From: an uncultured Clostridium sp.
Lineage (GTDB): Bacteria; Bacillota; Clostridia; Lachnospirales; Lachnospiraceae
DNA length: 64,000 nucleotides
Direction: 5' to 3'
NCBI GenBank assembly: GCA_947644195.1
Contig: CANRZB010000012.1
Coordinates: 1 to 64,000, forward strand
Under the pieces are notes generated by a model. It was not told the origin of the DNA and ran no database searches. It saw nothing but the letters and a program-made list of their open reading frames with translations. The position numbers and the translations under genes are program-made. Positions 1 through 9,091 of this stretch are shown here, piece after piece (the stretch's first letter is position 1; every line of letters starts with the position of its first letter).

Positions 1-1666
1 TTACAATCTCCCAGTCCTCCGACTCTGACGACCCATCTTCCTCCAAATCTACTATGTTTTCCATTCCCTCAGATTCCCCGTCAGAAGGGGTCATCTCCTG
101 TGGCATCCAATATTGATCCCGCACCCAGACCTCACTCCAGGCATGGGCATCCGAATCTAATACTTGCGCCGTAAACGTCCCATCCTGATTCTGTACAAAC
201 TGGTTCGGCGAAATCCGATAACCGGAGACATATCTTGCAACATAATTCATGTTCCGGAGCAACAAAGTCCCCGCTGTGGCAAAATGTTCACAATATCCCT
301 TCTGGGAGTAGAACAAAAAAAATTCTGCATAGTCCCGGTTCCCCGGCAAAGGATCCAACGATAAGCTATATTCTGCATTTCTCCAAAGAACACTCTGCAC
401 ATCCTTGATGAGATATTCGCTGATTTCGTCAAAATCCTGCGGCATTTCCTCTGCCACTTCCTGGTATAATTCCAGTGTATCGTCAGACTCCCCCAGGCAC
501 AACTCCTGTTCTTTCTTGCTGATCTGATTAAAATCACTTTTCACGCCGTAAGGAAGATACAGATATTTGCTCCGTTTCCCCCAATTCGTATATTTTACGG
601 TAATGTCACCCTCGCCGGGATGATACTTGAGATAATAGGAATCATTATATTTTCCCTTCCATATTCCCTTTTTTCGTCTGGTTTTGCTCTTTGCAATCTG
701 TTGGGAAGCCTTCCATTTTCCCCCATGGTAAATATCCCCTACAAACCCTCTCAAATACATGGAATTTTCCGGTTTCTTGCTGACCGTGACGGAAAAAACC
801 TCTTTGCCCAAATGTTCGGGAGGCAAGTTACTTAAATAGCCGCCGCTGTCCATGCCGAACCACGCCTGTACCTGCTTCCTTTTTTTCTCCACCATAATCT
901 GGAGTTCTTTCTCAAATTTCTGCTGCCGCTTTTGTATCTGCTTTACATCACGGAAAACAGGACCAGACATCCGCTCGGAGACAAACCAGGAAAGGCTAAA
1001 CGTCACCGCAAGTAAAACCACAAATACAAAAACTCGTTTCACGCTGTGGGTCTGCTCCGTTTTTCCCCGGGGCTTAACGGTACTTTTTCTTCGCTGTCCC
1101 TCAGAAATCCATAACATTTCCAGTGTCATCCCAATCATCAGAAACAGAACCGCAAATTGTCCTGGTGTCACCCCCAGCAAAAGCGCTCCGCAATAAAGTA
1201 ATATAACCGGAACCGTGATCAGTACTTTACTATGTACCCGAATCGCAGACCATGCGATAAACACACCCAGCAGACCACATAACACTGCTAACGTCACATT
1301 ACGGCCTAAATTCCCTTCCAGACACCAATTAGAAGGGAACAGCTCCTGTCCGGTATATATTTGGTATTTTTGATTGATATAATAAACCAGTATCCTAGCA
1401 TCTTCCACGATTCTATGCCAGTTTTTCCACAGCAAGAACCCAGAGACACAAAAGAAAATAAATAAAAATGGTATTTTTCGAATCCAGTGTTTCGGCTTGC
1501 GTACCAAAAATATGATCAGCAGAGAAACGAAACCATAGACCACGATCATTTCTCGATACAGGCCACCTCGATCCAATGTGGAATAGACCGCTTCCTGCAT
1601 CCCGTACAGGATCAGCCACAATCCCACCATCGGAATATATGCCGATCTATCATACCACCGCTTCAT
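1..1666 (-). CDS. Membrane transglutaminase-like protein (3' end beyond window)
   Basis: I read this frame directly: it starts at an ATG at 1666, 17 nt inside the end of the DUF58 gene, and stays open to base 1. About 555 residues are visible. The first ~270 residues carry several hydrophobic membrane segments. A basic, probably helical stretch follows (around residues 285-305), then an extracytoplasmic part with a transglutaminase core. The catalytic triad is visible as Cys in YCEHFA (about residue 459), His in SDAHAW (about 508) and Asp in TPSD (about 529). It resembles TgpA/DUF3488-type proteins that accompany MoxR and DUF58 proteins. The substrate is unknown; envelope protein processing or crosslinking is inference. 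A paralogue lies at 19109-21427. Confidence 0.85.
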   Translation of the reverse strand, partial: MKRWYDRSAYIPMVGLWLILYGMQEAVYSTLDRGGLYREMIVVYGFVSLLIIFLVRKPKHWIRKIPFLFIFFCVSGFLLWKNWHRIVEDARILVYYINQKYQIYTGQELFPSNWCLEGNLGRNVTLAVLCGLLGVFIAWSAIRVHSKVLITVPVILLYCGALLLGVTPGQFAVLFLMIGMTLEMLWISEGQRRKSTVKPRGKTEQTHSVKRVFVFVVLLAVTFSLSWFVSERMSGPVFRDVKQIQKRQQKFEKELQIMVEKKRKQVQAWFGMDSGGYLSNLPPEHLGKEVFSVTVSKKPENSMYLRGFVGDIYHGGKWKASQQIAKSKTRRKKGIWKGKYNDSYYLKYHPGEGDITVKYTNWGKRSKYLYLPYGVKSDFNQISKKEQELCLGESDDTLELYQEVAEEMPQDFDEISEYLIKDVQSVLWRNAEYSLSLDPLPGNRDYAEFFLFYSQKGYCEHFATAGTLLLRNMNYVARYVSGYRISPNQFVQNQDGTFTAQVLDSDAHAWSEVWVRDQYWMPQEMTPSDGESEGMENIVDLEEDGSSESEDWEIV

Positions 1667-2771
1667 CCTTTCCCCTCATTTCTTCCCATACAATCTCATC
1701 ATTATAAGTACAAACCAGATCCTGCCGTAAAACCAGTTTCGCCGCATAGGAGATCTGGCGGTATTTTTCCCGGTATTCCTCCTCCCAATCCGGGAGAAGC
1801 CCCCACCGGCCCTGCTCCTTTCTGCGAGACCAGAAAGGACGTTTTCGGTCTGTCAAATCCGTCTGCAAAAAATACCCATACAAATCCTCCTCACAGGTTA
1901 TCATAGTCCTGACCAGATCCTGGGTCTCCCATTCATAATATACCAGATAATAACTGCATTTCTGCCTCAACAACTCCAGCCCCAGGGAATAAAATACCTG
2001 AAAAAACCGTTCTGAAGACCCCCGTAAATCCACAAAAAACAGAATCGGACAACTCTGCTCCGAAATATGCTCCCGAACCATCAACATCTCCTGCTTGGCT
2101 GTCAGCTTCCAATGCACATTATGTAACGCATCACCGGGTTGATATTCCCGGACTAATGCTACCTCTGGCGGGTTCTTCTCTCCCTGGATACGGAGTTCTG
2201 TCTCTCGGTCCAGAGAAAATTGACGAACCATTTGATCAATTTCTAATGGTATTTCCTGCTTCTCCGGAAGCACCATGACAGCCGACTGATCTGACATATT
2301 TTTTCTGCGCAATCGGGACGGCAAGATTCCGAGCAGATCCAATAAATTAGCCCGCTTCACAGATACTTCTAACCTGCCGGTATACTGTGGTTCCAAATGA
2401 AACCGCAGCGGCAGCGCTGCTTTCTGCTGTCCCCATTTTCGCCCTGGGACGGCAGAGCAAATCTGGATATTCTGCCTTTTATTCCGCATCGGATACACTG
2501 CCTGCAATTGAATCTGCACCTGGCCGGCCGGTAAAAAACTATAGTTATACAGAGTCAGTTCTACAGGTATCTTGTCATTTTTCTCCACAATGGCAAGAGG
2601 CGTATGGATTCTGATCTGTAGTTTCCGATAAAAGAATAAATTATAGACTTGCAGGCAACATTCCAGGATCAAAACGGTATAGACCAGAAACAGCATACTT
2701 GGACTGAAATATATGAGGGCAACATAATACAGCATCGCAACTGACAGTATAAATAATATCCATCGCTTCAT
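1650..2771 (-). CDS. DUF58 domain protein (module 1)
   Basis: This 373-residue protein begins with two hydrophobic segments in the first ~50 residues, followed by a beta-rich region. It carries the hallmark DUF58 motif around residues 210-230 (YQPGD, then VHWKLTAK). DUF58 proteins resemble a von Willebrand factor A fold and are regularly encoded with a MoxR AAA+ ATPase and a transglutaminase. The gene starts 9 nt after the moxR stop and overlaps the next gene, so the three are probably translated as a unit. The biochemical role is not established; envelope assembly or quality control is the usual inference. Its paralogue is at 21420-22475. Confidence 0.9.
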   Translation of the reverse strand: MKRWILFILSVAMLYYVALIYFSPSMLFLVYTVLILECCLQVYNLFFYRKLQIRIHTPLAIVEKNDKIPVELTLYNYSFLPAGQVQIQLQAVYPMRNKRQNIQICSAVPGRKWGQQKAALPLRFHLEPQYTGRLEVSVKRANLLDLLGILPSRLRRKNMSDQSAVMVLPEKQEIPLEIDQMVRQFSLDRETELRIQGEKNPPEVALVREYQPGDALHNVHWKLTAKQEMLMVREHISEQSCPILFFVDLRGSSERFFQVFYSLGLELLRQKCSYYLVYYEWETQDLVRTMITCEEDLYGYFLQTDLTDRKRPFWSRRKEQGRWGLLPDWEEEYREKYRQISYAAKLVLRQDLVCTYNDEIVWEEMRGKDEAVV

Positions 2772-2780
2772 CCTGCTCTC

Positions 2781-3755
2781 CTATCTACCGGCTGCTGTAG
2801 GTTTTCTAACTTGCTCCAGAATATCCTGCAAAATCTGGTCTACCGGCAGTCTGGCAGCTCTCGCCTTGGCTCCCCGCAGGATCCGGTGTGAGGCGACATC
2901 CAGAAAAACTTCTGCGACATCCTCTGGGATCACGTAGGATCTCCGATGCAGGAAGGCCATCGCCTGTGCCATACGCATGAGAGCCACGGTCCCCCGCGGA
3001 CTAACCCCCAAATCAATATACAGGCTCTGTCTGGTCTCCTGTGCCAGTTTACAGATATAGCGGTACACACTGTTTTGAAGATGGATCTGGCTGATCTCTT
3101 TACGCAACTCCTGCAATTCGTCCGCTGTCATAATGGCATGCTTCCCATCATCCCACTTTTCCCCAGTCGAATACGTCTGGTTCTTTTCCTGCATAATGCG
3201 GATTTCATCTTCCAAATCAGGATATCCCAGCGACAGACAGATCATAAAGCGGTCTAACTGCGATTCCGGCAATAGCTGTGTGCCGACACTTCCCGCAGGA
3301 TTTTCTGTCGCAATGACGATAAACGGATCCGGGAGCGACCTTGTAATACCGTCCACCGTTGCACTGCCCTCCTCCATAACTTCCAAAAGCGCCGACTGTG
3401 TCTTCGGGGAGGTACGGTTAATCTCATCTCCAAGAAAAAGATTACACATAACTGCTCCCGGCTGGTACACAAACTCCCCGGTCTGTTTTTGGTACATAGA
3501 AAAACCCAGGATATCGGATGGCATTACATCCGGTGTAAACTGAACCCTCTTGCTCTGCAGGGACAGGGCATCCGAAAATGCCATGGCAAGCGTTGTTTTA
3601 CCCACGCCCGGAATATCATCCATCAAAATATGTCCTCCTGCCAGAATTGCCGCCATCACTTTGCGAACACATTCCTCTTTCCCTATCAATACCCGATTAA
3701 CCTGTGTTAGAACACGCTGTACCTGTTCATAATAAAATTCCATTCGTTCATTCAT
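2781..3755 (-). CDS. MoxR-family AAA+ ATPase (module 1)
   Basis: This 324-residue protein is a MoxR-type AAA+ ATPase. Walker A is IPGVGKTT (about residues 48-55). Walker B and the following MoxR signature read GDEINRTSPKTQSALLEVME (about 109-128). The C-terminal lid contains SPRGT, as is usual in the family. MoxR ATPases are thought to act as chaperones that remodel or load metal or partner proteins, often together with DUF58/VWA proteins. It is first in its operon, ahead of DUF58 and the transglutaminase. The RBS GGGAGG lies close before the ATG. Compared with the second MoxR (22708-23664) it is a clear paralogue, not a recent copy. Confidence 0.93.
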   Translation of the reverse strand: MNERMEFYYEQVQRVLTQVNRVLIGKEECVRKVMAAILAGGHILMDDIPGVGKTTLAMAFSDALSLQSKRVQFTPDVMPSDILGFSMYQKQTGEFVYQPGAVMCNLFLGDEINRTSPKTQSALLEVMEEGSATVDGITRSLPDPFIVIATENPAGSVGTQLLPESQLDRFMICLSLGYPDLEDEIRIMQEKNQTYSTGEKWDDGKHAIMTADELQELRKEISQIHLQNSVYRYICKLAQETRQSLYIDLGVSPRGTVALMRMAQAMAFLHRRSYVIPEDVAEVFLDVASHRILRGAKARAARLPVDQILQDILEQVRKPTAAGR

Positions 3756-3786
3756 AGGTATCCTCCCTCACGTTTCCCTCAAAGAA

Positions 3787-3821
3787 ATAGTAGCGGAAAC
3801 GATCTCAGCCTCCGCTACTAT
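3787..3821 (-). terminator. Hairpin after fucI
   Basis: A perfect 11-bp inverted repeat (ATAGTAGCGGA / TCCGCTACTAT) with a 13-nt loop lies between the fucI stop and the moxR start. On the minus strand it is followed by TTTCTTT. It probably ends the fucI operon. As it also lies just before moxR it could act as a leader structure for that gene. Confidence 0.6.
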
Positions 3822-3898
3822 CATACCATACGTTCCAGTATTCATTTACAACAAACTACGCTGCAGTTTGCTTGTTAAAAGCACGATAACAGCAGGTA

Positions 3899-5695
3899 TT
3901 ATAATTTATACAATGGACCATAGGCAGCACATGCCCGGAAATCCTGTCCCTCTTTATCCATGCCAAAAGAATTCCAGGCAGATGGACGGAAGATCTCTTC
4001 CTCTGGTACATTATGCATACATACCGGAATCCGCAGGATCGAAGCCAGCGTAATTAAATCTGCTCCAATATGCCCATAACTGATTGCACCATGATTGGCA
4101 CCCCAGTTATTCATCACATCATATGCCGTTTTAAATGCACCCTCTCCCGTGGTACGCGGAGCAAACCAGGTACATGGCCAGGTATAATCTGTCCGCTTCC
4201 AGAGCTTATCTGATACCTCGTCTGGCAAATTAATCGTATGTCCTTCACAGATCTGTAATACCGGCCCCAAACCTTTAACAATATTCAAACGGATCATTGT
4301 GACAGGCATCTCTGCCCTGGTCAGATACCGGGAAGAGAACCCGCCCCCGCGGAAGTATCCCTGATCCGCAGCACACCATTCCGTTGCATCCAGGCATACC
4401 TTGATATCCTGTTCTGTCATCTCCCAGAATGGTTTCATAACGCCTTTTCCATCGGCATCTTTGACCTCTCCACAGGCATCCAGACAAGCCGCACCGGAAT
4501 TAATCAGATGCAGGAATCCGCCCGTTTCCTTGGCAATTCCCTCCAACTCATATCCGGTTGCTTTCCTCACTGCCTCCGGGCTCCAATAGGTACGTACATC
4601 AGCGAAGATCTGAGCACGCCCGGTCAACAATTTCATAAACAACATGCCGATTCCATTTAAGGTATCATTTTCCGTTGCAAGAACATATGGCTCTCTGGCG
4701 CCATTCCAATCAAAAGAGGAATTACACAAAGCCTCTGCAAAATCTCCATTCGGATAAAAATCAGTCCACTGTCTCTGTCCCTGGAATCCAGCTGCAATCG
4801 CATTATGCCCTACCGCTTCTTCCTCCCTGCCCTCTGGCAGATGGGAATTTCCATTCATCAGATCCTTGATAATGCACATCATCTTTACTACAAATTCCCA
4901 GTCACGTTCCTTTTGTTCATCGCTTCTCTTGACAAACTCCGGATTTTTATCAAAACCTTCCCGGCAATGGGACTTGGTCCAAGACAGCGCTTTCTCATAT
5001 TCCCCGTGATCATAGATTCCCTCGGTCATACGGCGGATAATTTCCACTTCATCCACAGATTCCACACGCATCCCCAAATATTCTTCCATAAAGTTCGGAT
5101 CTATGATAGAACCTGCAATTCCCATGGTTACTGCACCGATCTGCAGGTAGGATTTTCCCCGCATGGTTGCAGCTGCCACCGCCGCACGACCAAATCGCAG
5201 TAATTTCTCCCGCACATCTTCCGGGATCTCTGTAGCATCGGCTTCCTGTACATCCCTGCCATAGATCCCAAATGCCGGCAACCCTTTCTGTGCATGCGCT
5301 GCCAATACTGCTGCCAGATAAACAGCACCCGGCCGCTCTGTACCATTAAATCCCCAAACTCCCTTAATGGTATCTTTGTCCATATCCATCGTTTCTGATC
5401 CATAGCACCAGCACGGTGTCACCGTCAAGGTTATGGAAACACCTTCTTTTTTGAACTTCTCAGCACAGGCCGCTGTCTCTGCTACACGGCCGATGGTCGT
5501 ATCTGCAATTACCACCCGTACCGGTTCTCCATTAGAATAGCGCAAATTATTGCGAAACAATTCTGCCGCACTTTTCGCCATGTTCATCGTCTGCTCTTCC
5601 AGCGATTCACGAACCTTTAACGGTCCTCTCCGCCCATCAATGGTAGGACGGATTCCAATTACCGGATACTCCCCAATCAGTCTGCTCTCTGCCAT
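3899..5695 (-). CDS. fucI: L-fucose isomerase
   Basis: This 598-residue protein aligns by eye along its whole length with Escherichia coli FucI (591 residues), which interconverts L-fucose and L-fuculose in the cytoplasm as the first step of fucose use. Shared blocks include [36 protein letters not shown] and FQGQRQWTD. Residues matching the metal and catalytic ligands are present: Glu342 (ATEND), Asp366 (FADVRTYW) and His535 (WGANHG). The start has a good RBS (GGGAGG, 9 nt spacing). It follows the HD-GYP and solute-binding genes on the same strand with a 73-nt gap, so it may share their promoter. No fuculokinase or fuculose-phosphate aldolase is in the window. Confidence 0.97.
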   Translation of the reverse strand: MAESRLIGEYPVIGIRPTIDGRRGPLKVRESLEEQTMNMAKSAAELFRNNLRYSNGEPVRVVIADTTIGRVAETAACAEKFKKEGVSITLTVTPCWCYGSETMDMDKDTIKGVWGFNGTERPGAVYLAAVLAAHAQKGLPAFGIYGRDVQEADATEIPEDVREKLLRFGRAAVAAATMRGKSYLQIGAVTMGIAGSIIDPNFMEEYLGMRVESVDEVEIIRRMTEGIYDHGEYEKALSWTKSHCREGFDKNPEFVKRSDEQKERDWEFVVKMMCIIKDLMNGNSHLPEGREEEAVGHNAIAAGFQGQRQWTDFYPNGDFAEALCNSSFDWNGAREPYVLATENDTLNGIGMLFMKLLTGRAQIFADVRTYWSPEAVRKATGYELEGIAKETGGFLHLINSGAACLDACGEVKDADGKGVMKPFWEMTEQDIKVCLDATEWCAADQGYFRGGGFSSRYLTRAEMPVTMIRLNIVKGLGPVLQICEGHTINLPDEVSDKLWKRTDYTWPCTWFAPRTTGEGAFKTAYDVMNNWGANHGAISYGHIGADLITLASILRIPVCMHNVPEEEIFRPSAWNSFGMDKEGQDFRACAAYGPLYKL

Positions 5696-5768
5696 TTTGC
5701 ATTACCTCCCTTAAAGTTAATTATTAAATTTTATTTCCACAGGAGCGCCACCTCTTGCTCTACCCATT

Positions 5769-7106
5769 CTATTGGGATAAGACTTCCAGGATCTCCTCCC
5801 GCATATCCAAAAATACTTCTGTCAACTGCGGATCAAAGTGCGTTCCAGCAGATTCTTCAATAATTTGAAATGCTTTGTCATAGGACATCGCATCCTTGTA
5901 ACACCTTTTAGAAACCAGCGCATCAAATACATCTGCTAATGCCATAATACGGGCACTGAGCGGAATTTCCTCCCCCGATAATCCTGCCGTATATCCGTTG
6001 CCATCCCATTTCTCGTGATGGTACGCTGCCACTTGAGAGGCAAGTTCAATATATTTTTCATCCTCTACATCCCGGAACACTTCTTTGACAATCCGGCCAC
6101 CCTCCGGTGCATGCCGCTTCATCTGCTCAAACTCTTCCTCCGTCAGCCGTCCCGGTTTCTGCAAAATCCGGTCTGGTACCGAGATCTTTCCGACATCATG
6201 CATCGGAGCCGCCTTAACCAGCAGCATGATATATTCATCGGTCAGGATATCCGTATACATCCCGGCTTCTCTGGCTCTTTTCGCCAGCATTTCTACATAC
6301 TGGCTGGTTCGTTTAATATGTTCTCCGGTATCACCATCTCGGTTTTCAATCAGGTTTGCCATGCCCAGAATAATATTATCCTGCATATCCATCAAATGTT
6401 CCACATGCGCCATCAATGTATTATGCTGGACATCCATGGCTCGTTTCAGGTCTTTCTCCTGCCGTTCCATACCACTGGCACTCTTCACGCAATATGTGAT
6501 ACAGATTACCACGGCCACAATAATACAAACCACACAGACAATCTCCGTAATCCGGGTAAACTGGATATAGTAATCCATCGACTCCCTCGCCTCATCCATG
6601 ACTTCATCAATTTCATGCTCTAATTCCTCAATGTCGTCATCCACATCGGCCAAAAATTCTTCCAACGTATTATTCACATAATAGCTGGCCGTTGCATCAC
6701 TGCCTTTCTGACAGAGCTGCAATGCAATATCTGCATTTGAGAGATAACTGGTATAGTCCGAATAAACGGTATGGTACAGCGACTCCATCTCCGAACCCTT
6801 GATCCGTTTCCCCAATTCCTGGAACATCGTCTTTAATTCTGCACGCAGTTCCTGTTCTTCCTTCAGATAACTTTCCAACTGCTCCTGGTCCTCTGCGATC
6901 AGACAGCTTACCAATGTCGCTTGATGGCGGTATAACATCGCGGAAATCCGCAGGGAATATTCCTGGTCTTTCATGACTCCAACTGCCACACGGTTGTAAT
7001 TCGACGCCAATTGGTCAATATCATACTTTAATATAATCTCCCCGGCAATTCCGATCAACCCGGTCAATAACACCACCCAAAATATTTTTAATGGTGTCCC
7101 TCTCAC
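5769..7106 (-). CDS. Membrane sensor with HD-GYP domain (c-di-GMP phosphodiesterase)
   Basis: This 445-residue protein has an N-terminal membrane anchor (about residues 8-25), a helical extracytoplasmic region of the four-helix-bundle type (about 30-185), a second membrane segment (about 187-207), and a C-terminal HD-GYP domain. The metal-binding HDVGK is at 303-307, followed by HHEKWDGNGY (363-372), where the GYP signature reads GYT, and LADVFDALVSKR. HD-GYP proteins hydrolyse cyclic di-GMP. The gene overlaps the end of the solute-binding lipoprotein gene by 4 nt (ATGA). That suggests the extracytoplasmic domain may read that binding protein; this is inference. Confidence 0.92.
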   Translation of the reverse strand: MRGTPLKIFWVVLLTGLIGIAGEIILKYDIDQLASNYNRVAVGVMKDQEYSLRISAMLYRHQATLVSCLIAEDQEQLESYLKEEQELRAELKTMFQELGKRIKGSEMESLYHTVYSDYTSYLSNADIALQLCQKGSDATASYYVNNTLEEFLADVDDDIEELEHEIDEVMDEARESMDYYIQFTRITEIVCVVCIIVAVVICITYCVKSASGMERQEKDLKRAMDVQHNTLMAHVEHLMDMQDNIILGMANLIENRDGDTGEHIKRTSQYVEMLAKRAREAGMYTDILTDEYIMLLVKAAPMHDVGKISVPDRILQKPGRLTEEEFEQMKRHAPEGGRIVKEVFRDVEDEKYIELASQVAAYHHEKWDGNGYTAGLSGEEIPLSARIMALADVFDALVSKRCYKDAMSYDKAFQIIEESAGTHFDPQLTEVFLDMREEILEVLSQ

Positions 7107-8449
7107 GACGCCACCTCCTCTGATGTTTCCCCATCCTTTTCAGAGCTTTCCTGTTCCGCTGTAATTCCTTTTACCATCTGATCCAGCAAGATCTGCAAAT
7201 CTGTCCCGTCAGGATTCTTCGCCGCAATCTCTGTACCAAACAAATGAGTCGGTGTCCAAAAGGTATCCGCTACATTTTGCAAATGGCCAAATTCTGATTG
7301 TTCATTTAACGCTGCCATAACAGGATCAGATTCCACCTTGGCAGAAGATGCCGCCTTTACATTTGCTGGCCTCTCTCCCCGCATATCAAAACGCAGCTCC
7401 TGGTTTTTCTCATTTGTGATCCAACGCGCCAACCTCATTGCCCACTCTGGCTGCTCTACATTCGCATTGACACCGAGCAGTTTGAACCCGGTAAAACTAT
7501 GCATCTGTACCTGGTCTCCCGCCAATGTATAGGTCGGTAATTTAGCGGCTGCATAATTTTCCCCCCAGGCAGTTTCCAGATCTTTGGCGTCCCATGCCCC
7601 GCTGATCCCGGCAATCATGGTTCCCTTCTCTAAGGCATCCTGCTTAAACTCCTCGGTCGTCGCATTGCGGAAGCCTTCATGCGAAGCGATATCTAACAGC
7701 GCCTGTGCAACCTGCTTCCCGGTATATTTTGTACCAGCCAAATTCCAGTCGCACTCATTGGTACCCTTTTCTTCCTTCCACTCTACAGACAATCCGGCTC
7801 CCTTAAAGAACGAGTATAGATACCATCCACTGGAAAAATCCATGGAGACCTTCTTTCTCTGCTCTGCAGCAATCTGCAGTATTTGATCGAAGCTCTGTAC
7901 ATCCTCTTCCTTAAAATAAGACCGGTTATAATACAAGAAATATCCATTACTTGCCGTCGCCGGATAAGCATATAATTTACCGTCTTTCATAACAGATTTG
8001 GCGGCTTCACTCTGTTCCCCACCGCTGTCGCGGATAATGTCTTTCGCCTGATCCGTCACTTCCAGAAGTGCCCCCGCCTGCTGCAACGAATAAAACTGAT
8101 CTCCCGCAAACGCAAAGAGATCTGCCGCTGCTTTCGGATCAGCCAGCACCGTATCCCGGCAGGTCGTTTCATTTTCCTCACTCACGGTAATGTGGAAGTC
8201 TGCCTTTCCAGCATATTCTTGTTCAAAGGAATCAATGACCTTATGTAAAAATTCCTGGTCCTCTTTTGCACTCCAGATTGATAACTCCACCTCCGGCAGT
8301 TCCTTTTTCGACTGCCCACATCCTGACAGCACACCGAAACACAATACTAATGACATTCCAAAGGCTGTCAGCGCCTTTCCCAGGCGTTTCCGTCCTGCGG
8401 CGCTTTTCTCTTTTTCATTACATTCATCATGCTTTGCTTGTAAAATCAA
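7103..8449 (-). CDS. Sugar-type solute-binding lipoprotein
   Basis: This 448-residue protein is a family 1-like extracellular solute-binding protein. A basic n-region (GRKRLGK), a hydrophobic core and a lipobox (GVLSGC) lie near residues 20-44, so the mature protein should be a lipoprotein. The body contains typical motifs such as LYAYPATASNGYFLYYN. The only sensible in-frame start is TTG at 8449, with AGGAG 9 nt upstream and a good promoter at 8494-8522; no ATG gives a complete signal peptide. No ABC permease genes are adjacent. The next gene, overlapping by 4 nt, is a membrane HD-GYP sensor, which points to a sensing role rather than, or in addition to, transport. Confidence 0.88.
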   Translation of the reverse strand: MILQAKHDECNEKEKSAAGRKRLGKALTAFGMSLVLCFGVLSGCGQSKKELPEVELSIWSAKEDQEFLHKVIDSFEQEYAGKADFHITVSEENETTCRDTVLADPKAAADLFAFAGDQFYSLQQAGALLEVTDQAKDIIRDSGGEQSEAAKSVMKDGKLYAYPATASNGYFLYYNRSYFKEEDVQSFDQILQIAAEQRKKVSMDFSSGWYLYSFFKGAGLSVEWKEEKGTNECDWNLAGTKYTGKQVAQALLDIASHEGFRNATTEEFKQDALEKGTMIAGISGAWDAKDLETAWGENYAAAKLPTYTLAGDQVQMHSFTGFKLLGVNANVEQPEWAMRLARWITNEKNQELRFDMRGERPANVKAASSAKVESDPVMAALNEQSEFGHLQNVADTFWTPTHLFGTEIAAKNPDGTDLQILLDQMVKGITAEQESSEKDGETSEEVAS

Positions 8450-8493
8450 TGGTAAACTCTCCTAACCTTCTCATATTCCCCATAACCTATCTA

Positions 8494-8522
8494 AGTATAG
8501 CATACTTGCAGATATCTTTCCA
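8494..8522 (-). promoter_or_regulatory. Sigma-A type promoter for the SBP/HD-GYP/fucI operon
   Basis: On the minus strand TGGAAA and TATACT are spaced by 17 bp, and TGC directly precedes the -10, making it an extended -10. It lies about 45 nt upstream of the TTG start of the solute-binding protein gene. Confidence 0.65.
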
Positions 8523-8556
8523 GTAAAAATACCCCTAGCATCGCAGAGAACTTTCC

Positions 8557-9039
8557 CTATTTTTCCTCTGATTTCCGAAACAATTCACTGCGGTTTACAA
8601 AATATCTCCGACACATCAGAACAATGGCAACCGTGCTAATCACACCACCCAGATCATAAACCGTAAAGATCGGCAGCCCTATGACCAAAGAGGCCAGACC
8701 ATCGTAAATAAAATGATAGCACCCTGCCAATGAAATCACAGCGAGATAGACTGCTGGCGCTTTGGGATGAAAATACCAAAGCAGCTGTCGGGATATCACA
8801 GATAAAACAGCGATAGCAAATCCCAATACTGCCATAATTACCTCCACCTGTTTTAAGGTTGGATGTTCCGTATATAACGCCTCTGCAGTACCGAAACCAT
8901 ACAGCAGCCCCTGTAAATGCATCATCCCCTGTACCACATAGATCACCGCAAACGCAAATAAATGAAAATATACGGCAAACTGGTACCACTTCATCGGCTG
9001 CTGTGTCACAATCACTTTTTCTGCCACTTTATTCTCCAT
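8557..9039 (-). CDS. Small integral membrane protein, function unknown
   Basis: This 160-residue protein has about four predicted membrane helices (near residues 22-42, 66-86, 93-115 and 118-140) and a charged C-terminus. I do not recognise a family. The start has the RBS GGAGAGG 2-3 nt before the ATG-proximal bases, which is tight but workable. It lies between the alpha-galactosidase gene and the solute-binding operon on the same strand. The 52-nt gap to the GH27 stop allows co-transcription with it. No substrate or partner can be read from the sequence. Confidence 0.75.
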   Translation of the reverse strand: MENKVAEKVIVTQQPMKWYQFAVYFHLFAFAVIYVVQGMMHLQGLLYGFGTAEALYTEHPTLKQVEVIMAVLGFAIAVLSVISRQLLWYFHPKAPAVYLAVISLAGCYHFIYDGLASLVIGLPIFTVYDLGGVISTVAIVLMCRRYFVNRSELFRKSEEK

Positions 9040-9091
9040 CCTCTCCTGTTACCAGTACAACGAATATCATAGAGCAAAGACTTCATTCTCG

